DNA of 64,000 nt from Oceanisphaera profunda (lineage in GTDB: Bacteria; Pseudomonadota; Gammaproteobacteria; Enterobacterales; Aeromonadaceae). This document shows, piece after piece, positions 9,453 through 19,537 of the stretch; position 1 is the first letter of the stretch; each line of letters starts with the position of its first letter. A program made the translations under genes and the position numbers. Location of the stretch: NCBI RefSeq assembly GCF_002157895.1, contig NZ_CP021377.1:2790001-2854000 (forward strand). The letters run 5' to 3'. The notes below the pieces were generated by a model. The model was not told the DNA's origin. It saw only the letters and a list, made by a program, of their open reading frames with translations, and searched no databases.

Positions 9453-10412
9453 TTACTTTTCTAGCAGTGCGCTAAGCAAGGTTTCGAGCTTATTTTGATC
9501 CACGGCAAAGTTGCGAATACCTTCGGCCAGTTTCTCGGTGGCCATGGCATCTTGGTTATGCTGCCAGCGAAACTCGGCTTCGGTCATCACGGCGGGGCGT
9601 GCTTCGGTGGCCCCTTTATCTTGCAGTTTCACCGTGACTTCGCCTTCGGCTTGGCGTAACTCTTCTAATAAGTTAGGGCCAATGGTTAAGCGGTCGCAGC
9701 CGGCCAGCGCCAAAATTTCGCCAATATTACGGAAGCTCGCGCCCATCACTACGGTTTTATAGCCGTGCGCCTTGTAGTAGTCGTAAATTTCGGTCACCGA
9801 GACCACGCCTGGGTCTTGCTCGGCGGTGTAGTCTTGTTGGTCGGTGTTTTGCTTATACCAATCCAGAATACGGCCCACAAACGGTGAAATCAGGTAAGCG
9901 CCGGCTTCAGCACAGGCGCGGGCCTGAGCAAAGCTAAACAGCAAAGTTAGGTTACAGTTAATGCCTTCTTGCTCTAACACTTCGGCGGCACGAATACCTT
10001 CCCAAGTGGCTGCTAATTTAATTAAAATACGCTCACGGCCTATGCCGGCTGCTTGATATAAGCCAATCAGGTGGCGGGCTTTGGCAATGCTAGCTTCGGT
10101 ATCAAATGATAAACGCGCATCCACTTCGGTAGAAATGCGACCAGGGATCAGTTTGAGAATTTCGCAGCCAATGTTCACCGCCAACTTGTCTGACGCATCC
10201 ATCAGTTGCTGTTGGGCGTCCTGACTTTGGGCTTTGGCCCAGTCTACCGCTTGGGTGATCAAGGGTTGATAGTCTGGGATTTGCGCCGCTTTTAAAATCA
10301 GTGACGGGTTGGTGGTGGCGTCTTGGGGCTGGTATTTACCAATAGCGTCAATATCGCCGGTGTCGGCTACTACGGTAGTGAGAGCTCGCAATTGAGTCAG
10401 CTTATCTGTCAT
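9453..10412 (-). CDS. talB: Transaldolase (class I, TalB type)
   Basis: Transfers a dihydroxyacetone unit between sedoheptulose-7-phosphate and glyceraldehyde-3-phosphate in the non-oxidative pentose phosphate pathway. The Schiff-base lysine is K132 in [12 protein letters not shown], the same number as in E. coli Tal[10 protein letters not shown] (31-39) and [12 protein letters not shown] are family hallmarks. I chose the ATG at 10412 (AGGATCC 8-9 bases upstream, 319 residues, against 317 in E. coli) over an in-frame start at 10460. No transketolase gene is adjacent. Confidence 0.97.
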   Translation of the reverse strand: MTDKLTQLRALTTVVADTGDIDAIGKYQPQDATTNPSLILKAAQIPDYQPLITQAVDWAKAQSQDAQQQLMDASDKLAVNIGCEILKLIPGRISTEVDARLSFDTEASIAKARHLIGLYQAAGIGRERILIKLAATWEGIRAAEVLEQEGINCNLTLLFSFAQARACAEAGAYLISPFVGRILDWYKQNTDQQDYTAEQDPGVVSVTEIYDYYKAHGYKTVVMGASFRNIGEILALAGCDRLTIGPNLLEELRQAEGEVTVKLQDKGATEARPAVMTEAEFRWQHNQDAMATEKLAEGIRNFAVDQNKLETLLSALLEK

Positions 10413-10711
10413 GACAAAGGATCCTGATGGGGTCAGCATAAAACGGGAGTACAGTATCACCCATACCGGCCCTCAAAATAAAGCCAAGCTTGTGGCAGAG
10501 GTCGCGTTTTCGGCGCTGCAGGCCTAAGACTGGTGCCAAATAATGGTAAGAATAAGATGCCGCGCATCCGTCTTCGTCAGATATTGGCCGAGTAAACACG
10601 TAAAGTGGTCGTTTTGGGTCCGTTTAGACTATGATGTGCACAAAATAAGGTCAGCTTGTATATAAAAGGTACCAGTTTGCTCATGAGATTTAACTACATA
10701 GGAGCATAGTG
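10413..10711. other. Divergent promoter region, talB / AgcS gene
   Basis: About 300 bases without a gene, separating two divergently transcribed genes. It must hold both promoters. No repeat module or clear operator is seen. Confidence 0.4.
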
Positions 10712-12175
10712 ATGGATGCCATGGTCAATTTTATCAATGACCTGCTCTGGGGAAGTTTATTAGTTTATATGCTGCTGGGAGCGGGAGCGTACTTTACGAT
10801 ACGGCTGGGGTTTATTCAGTTTCGCCACTTTAAGCATATGTTTACGGTGCTTAAACATAGCCGTAGCAGCAGTACGGCCGGCATTTCCTCATTTCAAGCG
10901 CTTTGTACCAGCTTGGCGGCCCGCGTGGGCACGGGTAACTTGGTCGGCGTGGCTATCGCCCTGTATTTGGGCGGGCCGGGGGCCATTTTTTGGATGTGGC
11001 TGATCGCCTTAATTAGCATGTCTACCGCGTTCGCTGAAAGTTCACTGGCCCAGCTGTACAAAGTGACCGATGAAGAGGGCAACTACCGAGGTGGCCCGGC
11101 TTACTATATGGAGCGGGGCTTAGGGCTGCGTTGGATGGGTGCCCTATTTGCGGTATTTTTAATTGTCGCTTTTGGCTTAATCTTTAATGCGGTGCAGGCC
11201 AATGCCATTAGTTTGGCCATGAATGTTGCGTTTGATATTCCCACTTGGGTGAGCGGCATTATATTGTCGTTGCTGGCGGGCCTGATTGTATTTGGGGGCT
11301 TGCGCACCATAGCGCGGTTTGCCGAGCTAATTGTGCCGGTCATGGCGCTGGCCTATTTATTGATAGCACTCATAGTAGTGGCCATGAACCTCGGCCAAAT
11401 ACCCGGCATTTTGTTGTTAATCGTCAAATCGGCCTTTGGTTTAGAGCAAGCCGGCGGCGGCGTGGTCGGTTATGCGATGACCCAAGCTCTGATTAATGGC
11501 ATTAAGCGCGGCTTATTCTCTAATGAAGCGGGCATGGGCTCGGCGGCTAACGCGGCGGCTTTGGCGACGCCCTATCCGCCACATCCGGCGTCTCAAGGGT
11601 ATATTCAGATGCTGGGTGTGTTTATCGACACCTTAGTAATTTGTACCTGTACCGCGGCTATTATCTTGTTGTCTGGCCAATTTGAGCCGGGTTCTGGCGT
11701 AACCGGTATTGAATTAACCCAGCGTGCGCTGTCTCATGAAGTAGGCGCGTGGGGTAGCCCCTTTATTGCCATTGCGATTTTGTTTTTTGCCTTCACCAGC
11801 ATAGTGGCTAACTATGCCTATGCGGAAAATAACTTGGTGTTCTTAGAGCATGAAAATACCGCAGGGTTGTTTACCTTTCGCTTGTTTGCGTTAGGCATGG
11901 TGATGTTTGGTGCCATTGGCAAGATAGATACCATGTGGACCATGGCTTATATTTCTATGGGCTTGATGGCCATGATCAACCTAGTGGCCATCTTATTGTT
12001 ATCTGGAGTGGTGATTAAGCTCGCTAAAGATTACAACGGCCAGCGCAAGCTAGGATTGATCCCTACCTTTGATGTGGCAAAATATCCGGAGTTACGCAGT
12101 CAATTAGAAGAGGGTGTTTGGACCGATTCTCGGCCACCCGCACCCCCTAAATCTAGGCTCTTTGAGCCACTATAA
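10712..12175 (+). CDS. Alanine/glycine:cation symporter (AgcS family)
   Basis: Sodium- or proton-coupled inner-membrane importer of alanine or glycine. The 487-residue polytopic protein shows the family segments ARVGTGNLVGVAIALY (residues about 69-85) and NGIKRGLFSNEAGMGSAANAAA, the AgcS signature. ATG at 10712 (GGAG 7 bases upstream) is preferred to the GTG at 10709. The cytosolic C-terminus is Pro-rich. The family is secure, the exact amino acid is not. Transcribed alone. Confidence 0.92.
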   Translation: MDAMVNFINDLLWGSLLVYMLLGAGAYFTIRLGFIQFRHFKHMFTVLKHSRSSSTAGISSFQALCTSLAARVGTGNLVGVAIALYLGGPGAIFWMWLIALISMSTAFAESSLAQLYKVTDEEGNYRGGPAYYMERGLGLRWMGALFAVFLIVAFGLIFNAVQANAISLAMNVAFDIPTWVSGIILSLLAGLIVFGGLRTIARFAELIVPVMALAYLLIALIVVAMNLGQIPGILLLIVKSAFGLEQAGGGVVGYAMTQALINGIKRGLFSNEAGMGSAANAAALATPYPPHPASQGYIQMLGVFIDTLVICTCTAAIILLSGQFEPGSGVTGIELTQRALSHEVGAWGSPFIAIAILFFAFTSIVANYAYAENNLVFLEHENTAGLFTFRLFALGMVMFGAIGKIDTMWTMAYISMGLMAMINLVAILLLSGVVIKLAKDYNGQRKLGLIPTFDVAKYPELRSQLEEGVWTDSRPPAPPKSRLFEPL

Positions 12176-12442
12176 GTTCTTCGTGCCGTTACGCGCCACC
12201 AGCCAGCTGAAGCGGCTTCTACGGTATGATTTTTTAAATACGACGTCGTTTGCTGGTTTTTGTGCCGCTACGCGCCACTTTTCAACAAAGGCATTGTTAT
12301 TTTTTATCTATCTCTTCGTCCGTGCTGTTCCGTGTATTCCGTGTATTCCGTGGCAAAAGTACGGTAGTTCAATGTTTTTGTTGAGCTGGGCGCCGGGCGC
12401 TCGGCGCTTTATTTCACCTCACACCTCACACCTTACCGTCTG
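12176..12442. repeat. Repeat-filled gap: modules F, D and E
   Basis: GCCACCAGCCAGCTGAAGCGGC (module F-like) is followed by CCGTGTATTCCGTGGCAAAA (module D, near 12338), CGCCGGGCGCTCGGCGC (module E) and a CTCACACCTCACACCTTA stretch that recurs elsewhere. No gene seen. Confidence 0.6.
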
Positions 12443-13039
12443 TTAAGGCTGCTCGCCGCGTAAAAATTCTTTACTGATGGTTCTAAAATGCTCGTTGCCC
12501 GCGTGGCGCAGTAGCTCAAAGACCACCATTTCTCGGCTAACAATATGTGCGCCGGCGTCACGCATACGCTCTAGCCCCAGCTGGCGATTTTGCTCGGTAC
12601 GGCTGCCCACGGCATCCGCCACCACAAACACTTCTTTACCTGCTTGAATAAGCTCCAGCACGGTTTGCAGTACGCACACATGGGTTTCCATGCCGCATAC
12701 GATTACTTGAGAATAATCTTGCCAGTGTGAAGGCAAGCAGTTAGCAGCCACCACTGAAAAATGCATTTTCTCTACTATTTCAGGTTGCTCCACCAACTGG
12801 GTAAGCGTGGGCAGGGTATGGCCCAAGCCTTTAGGATATTGCTCGGTAAATAAGACGGGGGTTTCAAGGGTGTAACAAGCCGAAATGAGCCATTGAATAC
12901 GGGCATGCAACTGCTCACTGTCCTCTATGGCGGGCAGCAGCTTTTCCTGCACATCGATAACCATTAATGCGGCTTTATCCGAGGCTATTAATCCTGACGG
13001 GCTTGGTTTGTCTTTAGGAAAACCTGAAATGGCAGACAT
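12443..13039 (-). CDS. Isochorismatase-family cysteine hydrolase
   Basis: A 198-residue alpha/beta hydrolase of the isochorismatase-like superfamily. The catalytic triad can be read as Asp29 (VIDVQEK), Lys91 (EKMHF) and Cys122 (ETHVCV), with the cis-peptide GMETHVC element. Relatives hydrolyse amides or isochorismate. This type lies near the YcaC / ISOC2-like hydrolases rather than EntB, as there is no aryl-carrier domain or siderophore cluster. The true substrate is unknown. Monocistronic, SD-like GGAGAAAAAT before ATG. Confidence 0.85.
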   Translation of the reverse strand: MSAISGFPKDKPSPSGLIASDKAALMVIDVQEKLLPAIEDSEQLHARIQWLISACYTLETPVLFTEQYPKGLGHTLPTLTQLVEQPEIVEKMHFSVVAANCLPSHWQDYSQVIVCGMETHVCVLQTVLELIQAGKEVFVVADAVGSRTEQNRQLGLERMRDAGAHIVSREMVVFELLRHAGNEHFRTISKEFLRGEQP

Positions 13040-13114
13040 ATTTTTCTCCTGATTATGGCCGAATATCTTGATGCTGAGATTAGGCAGTCAGTATGCCGTG
13101 TTTGTGGTTGAAAG

Positions 13115-13142
13115 AAAAAGGCGCCGATCTGCAGGCGCCTTT
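13115..13142 (-). terminator. Terminator downstream of the chemoreceptor gene
   Basis: The 9-bp stem AAAGGCGCC/GGCGCCTTT is followed on the minus strand by TTCTTTC. It lies 26 bases after the mcp stop codon. Confidence 0.8.
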
Positions 13143-13167
13143 GATGTGAGCTGATTTCAACCAGAGG

Positions 13168-15051
13168 TCACACCTTGAACCCTCCTAGTAATTTGTTCTG
13201 TTGTTGCATCTGTTCCAGCATGGCTTGGCAGAATTTTACCTGAGCTATGGCACCGGTAGCCACGTCTTGGCTGATGTCACGAATGTTAGTGGTATTCTGG
13301 TTTATCTCCTCGCTGGTGGCGCTTTGTTCTTCCGCTGCGGTGGCGATTTGCAGGTTCATGTCGTTGATACGAGTGATGGCATCGCGAATGCGGGCCAGCA
13401 CCTCGTTGGCTTCAGTAGCATCCACCGAGGTTTGTGCCGCCAGCTCCTGGCTCTGTTTCATCTTGCTTTCCGTCAGTCTCACGCCACTTTGCAATTTTTC
13501 TATCATGCCGCCTATTTCTTGGGTGGACCTTTGAGTACGAGAGGCGAGCGAGCGTACTTCATCGGCCACCACCGCAAATCCGCGACCCGACTCACCGGCT
13601 CGTGCAGCTTCAATGGCGGCATTAAGTGCCAATAGGTTAGTTTGTTCGGCGATACCGGTGATCACCGACAAAATGGACTCGATATTCTGGCTCAGTTGAG
13701 CCAGTTCATTCACCGAGGCCATGGTGTCTTCCATGTCTGCAGCCAGTCGCTCTATCGCTTGGGTTGAACGGGAAACCACCAGGGCTCCCTGCTCGGTTTC
13801 CAGATTGGCGGCGTTGGCGGCTTCGGCAGCGTGTTGCGCATGTTGGGCCACTTCGGTGGCGGTGGCGGCCATTTCATGCATGGCGGTTGCTAGCTGATCC
13901 AACTCTTGCAGTTGCATCTGTAGTTGATTTTCGGCTTGTTCCGATTGCCCTGAGGTATCATTGATGCTGGCTTTCAGCTGATGAGAGCTGTCCATGATCT
14001 CGCCGATGAGTGTCTGTAAGTGCGCCAAAAAGCCATTAAACTCTGTGGCCACTAGACCAAATTCATCTTGGCGCAGAATGGGCAGTCGTTTGGTTAGATC
14101 ACCTTGGCCGCCGTTGATATTTACCAACGACTGATGCAGCCCACCAAGCGGTTTTAGCAGGTTGCTCATCAGTAACACCAGTAATACTAGGCTTATCAGC
14201 ACTCCGCACACCGAAATAAGCAAGGTTTGCCACTGCAGGCTGTCGGCCTTGGCCATCACCACGGCTTCATTCAATATCACGCCTATGTACCACTTTTCGC
14301 CTGGCAACTGGGTCAATGGGGTAAAAGAAACCCAGTGAGGCTGGCCTGCCAGAGAATAATGGGTAATCGAGGGCGTTAGCGCCGGGTTCACTCCCTCAAA
14401 CAGGGTGCTGAGTGACTGACCATTCAGCTCGGCATTGGGGTGAGAAATAATATTGCCGTTTTCAGCAACCAGAAAGGCATAGCCGGCACCGTTGAAGTCG
14501 ATATGATTAATCGTGTCAGCCACCGTTTGCAGGCTGAGATCACCACCAAAGGCACCTTGAAACTGGCCGTTGGATCGAATGCCAGAGACCACCGAGATCA
14601 GAATGTCGCCGGTAGCGGAATCGGTATAGGGTTCGGTCAGTGTTGCTCGATTGGCCTGTTTAGCCAGATTATACCAAGGACGCTGGCGGGCATCCCAATT
14701 GGCCGGATTCCAGTTAGGGTCATTGCCAATGCTGCGGCCGCTCTGGCTTTCCAGCCCGCCGAACACAAGTAGAAACTCTTCAGTTAACAGCGGGGTGTCG
14801 AACACGCGCTGTACCTGCTCTGGGCTGAAATCGCTATTGATACTCTGTGCCATCATATCGACCAGTTTGAGCTTGGCGTTCAACCAGTTTTCTATCTGGC
14901 TGGCCAGAGTGGAGCTAGTCTCAGTGACGGCTGCGCTAGTCTGGCTGCGCAGGGCATCCCTGACTTGTGCAAGCTGCATCCATGACAAGATACTGACCGT
15001 CAGTAGCAGCACGGTGGCGGCAGCGATGCCAACTTTGTGGGTTATTTTCAT
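13168..15051 (-). CDS. Methyl-accepting chemotaxis protein with dCache sensor
   Basis: Transmembrane chemoreceptor feeding CheA/CheW. The 627 residues begin with TM1 (about 7-27), then a periplasmic double-Cache domain ([17 protein letters not shown] and [21 protein letters not shown] are typical), TM2 (about 275-297), HAMP and the coiled-coil signalling domain. The conserved hairpin tip reads [20 protein letters not shown]. No C-terminal pentapeptide for CheR docking is seen (ends in GFKV). dCache receptors often bind amino acids or other small ligands. The ligand cannot be read from sequence. It is not adjacent to the flagellar cluster, and no clear sigma-28 site was found upstream. Confidence 0.93.
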   Translation of the reverse strand: MKITHKVGIAAATVLLLTVSILSWMQLAQVRDALRSQTSAAVTETSSTLASQIENWLNAKLKLVDMMAQSINSDFSPEQVQRVFDTPLLTEEFLLVFGGLESQSGRSIGNDPNWNPANWDARQRPWYNLAKQANRATLTEPYTDSATGDILISVVSGIRSNGQFQGAFGGDLSLQTVADTINHIDFNGAGYAFLVAENGNIISHPNAELNGQSLSTLFEGVNPALTPSITHYSLAGQPHWVSFTPLTQLPGEKWYIGVILNEAVVMAKADSLQWQTLLISVCGVLISLVLLVLLMSNLLKPLGGLHQSLVNINGGQGDLTKRLPILRQDEFGLVATEFNGFLAHLQTLIGEIMDSSHQLKASINDTSGQSEQAENQLQMQLQELDQLATAMHEMAATATEVAQHAQHAAEAANAANLETEQGALVVSRSTQAIERLAADMEDTMASVNELAQLSQNIESILSVITGIAEQTNLLALNAAIEAARAGESGRGFAVVADEVRSLASRTQRSTQEIGGMIEKLQSGVRLTESKMKQSQELAAQTSVDATEANEVLARIRDAITRINDMNLQIATAAEEQSATSEEINQNTTNIRDISQDVATGAIAQVKFCQAMLEQMQQQNKLLGGFKV

Positions 15052-15371
15052 ATAACTAGATCCTTTAGCAATGACACCTTTTTATAGCGACTTGTAATCT
15101 AGTCGCTTCTTTGAACGTAACCTACTGATTAAATTTGTTTATTGTTATATTTTGCGCTGGTGCACACTTTATGTTGGTCGGCCTGTACTTGTTAGCAATG
15201 TTAACAAGATGTTTTATGCTATCGGCATCGAGAGTGGATGCTTGAAGGCCACGAGCCTAAAAATGTCCGCGGGCGATAGCTGTTAGAGGTGGGGAGCGCC
15301 TAAATATCAGTTTTTATTGGTGTTTATTTATTTGTCGGGTAGGCTGGAACATAAAATAAAGGAGTCGATAT
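15052..15371. other. Divergent intergenic region, mcp / yceH
   Basis: 320 bases, AT-rich in the middle, holding the two divergent promoters. AAAGGAG at 15358-15364 is the yceH ribosome-binding site. No repeat module is recognised. Confidence 0.4.
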
Positions 15372-15998
15372 ATGGAAGTGCTTTCGCCATTAGAACAAAG
15401 AGTTATCGGTTGTTTAATCGAAAAACAAGTTTCTACTCCCGAGGTGTATCCGCTCACCTTAAAATCTTTGCTGAATGCCTGTAATCAAAAAAGTAATCGT
15501 CAGCCAGTCTTGAGCGTGACCGAAGCTGAGTTACAGGTCGCGCTCGACTCTTTGAGTGCTCGGCACTTAGTGAATAACTGTGCCGACTTTAATGCTCGCA
15601 CCGCCAAGTACCAGCATCGCTTTTGTAATACTGAATTTGGCGATCTGCAATTTAATGAACCAGAGCTGGCCATTATTTGCGAGCTGTTAGTGCGCGGGCC
15701 GCAAACGCCCGGAGAATTACGCACTCGTACTGCGCGCTTACATCAATTTAGCGATGTGCCGAGTGTAGAAGAAAGCTTGCAGAGCTTGATAAGCAAAGGC
15801 CCGTACGTGATTAAACTGGCCAAGCTACCGAGCAAGCGCGATGCCCGCTACGGTCATTTATTTTGTGATGTAGATTATGAGCATTACGCAGATACCGGTA
15901 ACAGCGAAGACAATCAGGCATTGCATGAAAAGGTAGCCGAGCTACAGGCCAATATCGCTAAACTGCAAGCGCGCATTCAAGAGTTAGAGCAGGAATAG
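15372..15998 (+). CDS. YceH family protein (DUF480)
   Basis: A 208-residue member of the UPF0502/YceH family, two winged-helix domains of unknown function. The start PLEQRVIGCLIEKQ and the STPEVYPLTLKSLLNACNQKSNR stretch are highly characteristic. GPQTPGELRTR introduces the second winged helix. The C-terminus (about 180-208) is a heptad coiled coil, suggesting dimerisation. Strong SD AAAGGAG 7 bases before ATG. Isolated gene. Confidence 0.93.
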   Translation: MEVLSPLEQRVIGCLIEKQVSTPEVYPLTLKSLLNACNQKSNRQPVLSVTEAELQVALDSLSARHLVNNCADFNARTAKYQHRFCNTEFGDLQFNEPELAIICELLVRGPQTPGELRTRTARLHQFSDVPSVEESLQSLISKGPYVIKLAKLPSKRDARYGHLFCDVDYEHYADTGNSEDNQALHEKVAELQANIAKLQARIQELEQE

Positions 15999-16221
15999 TA
16001 TTGAGCGCCAAGCGCCAAGCGCCAAGCACCAAGCAAAATAAGAGAGTTTTTTGTTTATGGCCGTCATCCTGACGCGCGTCAGGATGACGGTTTAATCAAA
16101 AGTGTCGCAGCGCGCCACCAGCCGGCTAAAGCGGCTTCTACAAGGGCGGTATTTTTGTAGGTGCGGTTTCAGCTGCGAGATTGCGTGCAACAATTTCCAC
16201 ACCTCACAATTTCACAGCCCG
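15999..16221. repeat. Modules E, C and F after yceH
   Basis: A (GCGCCAA)x4 7-mer run near 16004-16032 is followed by module C (GTCATCCTGACGCGCGTCAGG) and CCAGCCGGCTAAAGCGGCTTC. No gene seen. Confidence 0.7.
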
Positions 16222-16758
16222 TTAATTAAATACCTTCTTGATCAACGCCTCAGGCCCACTCGGCAGACCTACTTGTTGCAGTTGCAGGCGGCCTTGTTCG
16301 TCGAGCACTGTGATGGCGTTAGCATGCGCGACCTCGCCATCGGGTAAGCCCATATATTGAATATTTAAGGCCATGGCCAAAATGCGGACGTCTTCATCCT
16401 TGCTGCTAAGCAAGTGCCAGTGCTGGTCTAGCTCGCGTTTTTTAGCGAAATGGCGCATCACCTTAGGCGTGTCGCGGGCCGGTGTTAACGACACCAACAC
16501 AAAACCCATCTTGGCTTGCTGCTCGGTGGTGAGCGCGTCTTGAATGGCTTTCATGTCCGACACAATAATAGGGCAGGCGGTAATGCAGTCTGTATAAACC
16601 AGCGCAATAATCTGCTTTTTACCGACTAAGTCTGCCATTTTTAGCGGTTGATTGTGGCTGTCTTGCCATTGACTGTTCAACTGATAAACAGAATCGCCGG
16701 GCAGGGCGGCCTGCACATTAAACACAGCTAACAACAGCAATATCAGCAATGTTTTCAT
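16222..16758 (-). CDS. SCO1/SenC-type copper chaperone
   Basis: Periplasmic thioredoxin-fold protein that delivers copper to cuproenzymes. An N-terminal signal (MKTLLILLLLAVFNVQA) precedes a 160-residue domain with the copper ligands Cys58 and Cys62 in DCITACP and a candidate His145. I chose the ATG at 16758, which overlaps the upstream gene's stop codon as ATGA, over a longer ORF from 16803. It is the last gene of the nirK unit, so a role in metallating the copper sites of NirK is a reasonable inference. SCO proteins are better known for cytochrome oxidase CuA assembly. Confidence 0.88.
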   Translation of the reverse strand: MKTLLILLLLAVFNVQAALPGDSVYQLNSQWQDSHNQPLKMADLVGKKQIIALVYTDCITACPIIVSDMKAIQDALTTEQQAKMGFVLVSLTPARDTPKVMRHFAKKRELDQHWHLLSSKDEDVRILAMALNIQYMGLPDGEVAHANAITVLDEQGRLQLQQVGLPSGPEALIKKVFN

Positions 16759-17576
16759 AGGGTATCTCCTTGGCGCTCGGTTGCTACTATGTCTTGCGCG
16801 CATCTAAAGCCTAGATTTCTTAAGGTGTAGGCGGCTTTCAAACTAGAGCGAAAACCATAACGCATAAAAGCCGCGTAATCCGATGGGTCCGCTGAGCCAG
16901 AGGCCGCCGAGCCGCAAAATAAACCTTGGTCTAGGCTGCTGTCGCCCCGTGACTCGCCGGTCACTAAGGCGGTGTTAAAATCTTGGGTCCACTCCCACAC
17001 CAAGCCATGCAGATCTTGCACTTGCCAGTAATTGGCCGGGCTTTCTCCTACATTTGCTAATTCGGCGGTGGCGGGTTTGGCATACCAGGCCAAAATACGT
17101 TGGGTATAGCCGGCTTCTTTGCTGCCATTGGGCCGGTTTTCAGAGGCCTGAGCGGCATACTCCCATTCAGATACACTCGGCAAGCGTTTGCCTTGAGCTT
17201 GGCAATAGGCGTTAGCCGCATACCAAGAGACATGGGTGACGGGTTGTTTGGCTTGAACCGCATTGGGCTTGTTATCGAGCCAATGGCTTAAATATTGAGA
17301 TTCCACAAATAAGGCGGGGGCTTGGCTGGCTTGCCAAGCGGGGGTCTGTTGCACAAAATCCGCAAACTCAGCGTTAGTCACCGGTAATCGGTCCAGTAAA
17401 AACGCTGCAACCGGCGTGAGCGGGCTGTCTTTGGTTAAATAAAGCGGTCGAACTTCCCCGCCGGGAAGTTCGACCATTTGCTCAACAGATTGATTCGCGA
17501 CCTGCAAGTGGGTCGCCGCAAGTGTAGGGGCGGCGGTGTGCAAGGCGGCCAAGCCCAGCAACAATGCCGCGCTCAT
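16755..17576 (-). CDS. nirV: NirV-like formylglycine-generating-enzyme-fold protein
   Basis: A 273-residue exported protein with a signal peptide (about 1-20) and a SUMF1/FGE-sulfatase fold. Hallmarks are DRLPVTNAEFADF, PVTHVSWYAANAYCQAQGKRLPS (residues about 126-148), DLHGLVWEWT and LRNLGFRCA near the C-terminus. This family is called NirV when next to copper nitrite reductase genes; its function is not settled. It is locked between nirK (TAATG overlap) and the SCO gene (ATGA overlap). Confidence 0.86.
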   Translation of the reverse strand: MSAALLLGLAALHTAAPTLAATHLQVANQSVEQMVELPGGEVRPLYLTKDSPLTPVAAFLLDRLPVTNAEFADFVQQTPAWQASQAPALFVESQYLSHWLDNKPNAVQAKQPVTHVSWYAANAYCQAQGKRLPSVSEWEYAAQASENRPNGSKEAGYTQRILAWYAKPATAELANVGESPANYWQVQDLHGLVWEWTQDFNTALVTGESRGDSSLDQGLFCGSAASGSADPSDYAAFMRYGFRSSLKAAYTLRNLGFRCAQDIVATERQGDTL

Positions 17577-18997
17577 TAGTGCGCGCTCCCTTCCATAATG
17601 ATGGCCTTGCCGTCTTTACGGCGCTGCTCTACGTCTTTCGGGGTAATGACTTTGCCATTGTTCTCCCAGCTATTCAGCACATAAGTCAGCACGTTGGCGG
17701 TATCTTCATCAGACAAGCTCATGGCCGGCATTATGCTGTCATAAGTGGCGCCATTTACCTTGATCGGGCCTTTTAAGCCGTGGATCACTACGTCAACGGC
17801 ACGAGTGGTGTCTTCGTTTAAGAAATCAGACTTAGCCAAAGGAGGGAAGGCGCCCGGAATACCTTTACCGTCGGCTTGGTGACAGGCCTGACAGTTAGCC
17901 TCATACACGCGCTTACCAAACAGCAGTTGGTCGTCTTTGCTGGTGGCCACTAACTTAGGGCGACCATTGGGAATGCTCTGTACTGCCGAGCCTTCTGGCA
18001 AGTACACGTTTTCTGCCACTTTACCTGAGTAAATAACCTTATCTTCGGGGCCATCCACGTTGATCATGCCCAGTGCACCCTTGTTAAAGGCACGAAAGAT
18101 GGAGTGGTCAACCATGATGAAGTTGCCCGGTACATCCACCTTAAACTCGGCCATTAAGGCACCACCGGCGGGGATCAAAGATGTTTGCACGTTGTGGTTT
18201 TCCAGCGTGCCGCCTTCTACCGTCACTTTATCGAAAATCTCGCCAATCACGTGGAAGCTGGAGGCCAAGTTAGGGCCGCCATTGCCCACAAACAAACGCA
18301 CGGTTTCGCCGACGTTCGCGGTCAACGACTTATCACCGGTCAGTGCGCCCACTGCACCGTTAAACAGCACATAGTCGGCGTCTTCTTTAATGGCTTTATC
18401 CATATCAAACGGCTGGAAACCCTGTTCGCCATAAGCGCCTTGGGTATAAAAGTCGCCTTGCATCACATAGTATTCTTTATCCACTTTTGGCAGGCCTTCT
18501 TTGGGCTCCACCAATACCAAACCGTACATGCCGTTAGCGATGTGCATGCCCACGGGGGCGGTGGCACAGTGGTATACATACAGACCCGGATGCAGCGCTT
18601 TAAAGTTAAATACCGAGGTGTGGCCGGGGGCCGTAAACGAGGCCGCTGCACCGCCACCTGGGCCATTCACCGCGTGCAAGTCGATGTTGTGGGGCATCTT
18701 GGAGCTGGGATGGTTAGAAAGGTGAAACTCCACTTCATCACCTTCACGAATACGTAAAAACTGACCGGGTACAGATCCACCAAAAGTCCAAAACATGTAC
18801 TCTACGCCATCGGCGATTTCCATGACCTTTTCGACGGTTTCCATTTTCACCACCACTTTGGCGGCGTGATCTCGAGTGATCGGCGCCGGCACCATAGGCG
18901 GCGCAGTAAGAACAGCATCAATCACCGGCAGGTCGCTGGCCTGTGCGGTTAACGCAAAGGTCATGCCGATGGCGGCGACGATTTTTTTTAATTTCAT
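17576..18997 (-). CDS. nirK: Copper-containing nitrite reductase with C-terminal cytochrome c domain
   Basis: Periplasmic reduction of nitrite to nitric oxide in denitrification. A signal peptide ends near ...TAQA (20). Two cupredoxin domains follow: H103 and H108 in [10 protein letters not shown]143-C144 in [10 protein letters not shown]152 and M157 complete the type-1/type-2 copper ligands of the first domain, and FIMVDHSIF in domain 2 supplies the third type-2 His. A fused cytochrome c follows, with CQACH at 369-373 and a likely Met ligand in SIMPAM. At 473 residues this is the three-domain type known from Ralstonia pickettii and Pseudoalteromonas. First gene of nirK-nirV-sco. Confidence 0.96.
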   Translation of the reverse strand: MKLKKIVAAIGMTFALTAQASDLPVIDAVLTAPPMVPAPITRDHAAKVVVKMETVEKVMEIADGVEYMFWTFGGSVPGQFLRIREGDEVEFHLSNHPSSKMPHNIDLHAVNGPGGGAAASFTAPGHTSVFNFKALHPGLYVYHCATAPVGMHIANGMYGLVLVEPKEGLPKVDKEYYVMQGDFYTQGAYGEQGFQPFDMDKAIKEDADYVLFNGAVGALTGDKSLTANVGETVRLFVGNGGPNLASSFHVIGEIFDKVTVEGGTLENHNVQTSLIPAGGALMAEFKVDVPGNFIMVDHSIFRAFNKGALGMINVDGPEDKVIYSGKVAENVYLPEGSAVQSIPNGRPKLVATSKDDQLLFGKRVYEANCQACHQADGKGIPGAFPPLAKSDFLNEDTTRAVDVVIHGLKGPIKVNGATYDSIMPAMSLSDEDTANVLTYVLNSWENNGKVITPKDVEQRRKDGKAIIMEGSAH

Positions 18998-19054
18998 AGT
19001 GTGCTCCCTGCTGTGTGGTTAGCTTATTTTTATTTGAGTGGCTTTTTAATTACT

Positions 19055-19122
19055 TTTTATAAATGCGCATCTCAGATATAAGTATGCAAAATTCACCATC
19101 CATATAAGCTGATGTAGATCAA
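19055..19122 (-). promoter_or_regulatory. FNR/DNR-type box upstream of nirK, with a possible NsrR-like site
   Basis: CTGATGTAGATCAA at 19109-19122 differs from the FNR/DNR consensus TTGATNNNNATCAA at one position (on the minus strand TTGATCTACATCAG). Its centre is about 118 bases before the nirK ATG, fitting anaerobic or nitric-oxide control. Nearer the gene, the minus strand reads AGATGCGCATTTATAA (19058-19073), weakly like an NsrR half site. The FNR-type box is the stronger call. Confidence 0.65.
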
Positions 19123-19254
19123 TAAATGAGGTTAATGACTGAAAGTAACAAAATAAAAAACATACGCTGGTTTTGATCCGTTTGTGTCTGGTTTTTTGTG
19201 GGCAGAAGCAAAGTCGTGCACTTTTAAAAATTCAAACAAACTGGCACAATACGC

Positions 19255-19435
19255 ACCTCTTGGGGGAGTAACCGTTCGGCGCCTGCCGAAACCATCGTCA
19301 ACAATCTCTAAGCCACAAGCTTATGGTGATGGTGTTTGGGGTCAATTGACTCTTTAATTGGTGAGACCTGAGTTAAACTTATTCTCTGGGCGGGAACTAA
19401 GTTTGGCTCCGGTATCTATAATCCCGCCCTCAACG
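19255..19435 (+). ncRNA. Probable yybP-ykoY manganese riboswitch leader
   Basis: The leader of the downstream cation antiporter contains TGGGGGAGTA (19261-19270), then the hairpin TTCGGC-GCCT-GCCGAA (19275-19290), then ACCATC/GATGGT (19291-19296 with 19328-19333) enclosing CGTCAACAATC, and finally GTGAGACC (19361-19368). These blocks and their order match my recollection of the yybP-ykoY Mn2+-sensing motif. Downstream, GGGCGGGA (19388-19395) can pair with TCCCGCCC (19422-19429), a candidate expression platform, although no long T tract follows. Boundaries are approximate. Confidence 0.66.
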
Positions 19436-19537
19436 AGTCTTTATGCAAGCTGCCATTACCTTTACCACAACAGTTACCGCTTATTTATCCAGAATATTCA
19501 CTACTGCCCATGCAGCCTTATACCAAGGAGCCTTATC

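Noticed and set aside
13168-15371. Sigma-28 promoter for the chemoreceptor gene
   Set aside because: GCTATCGGC near 15218 resembles a reversed -10 element, but no TAAAG-type -35 lies at the right distance.
19358-19537. N-terminal 60-residue extension of the antiporter
   Set aside because: It overlaps the riboswitch-like leader, lacks an SD, and the ATG at 19538 has AAGGAG and gives the normal family length.
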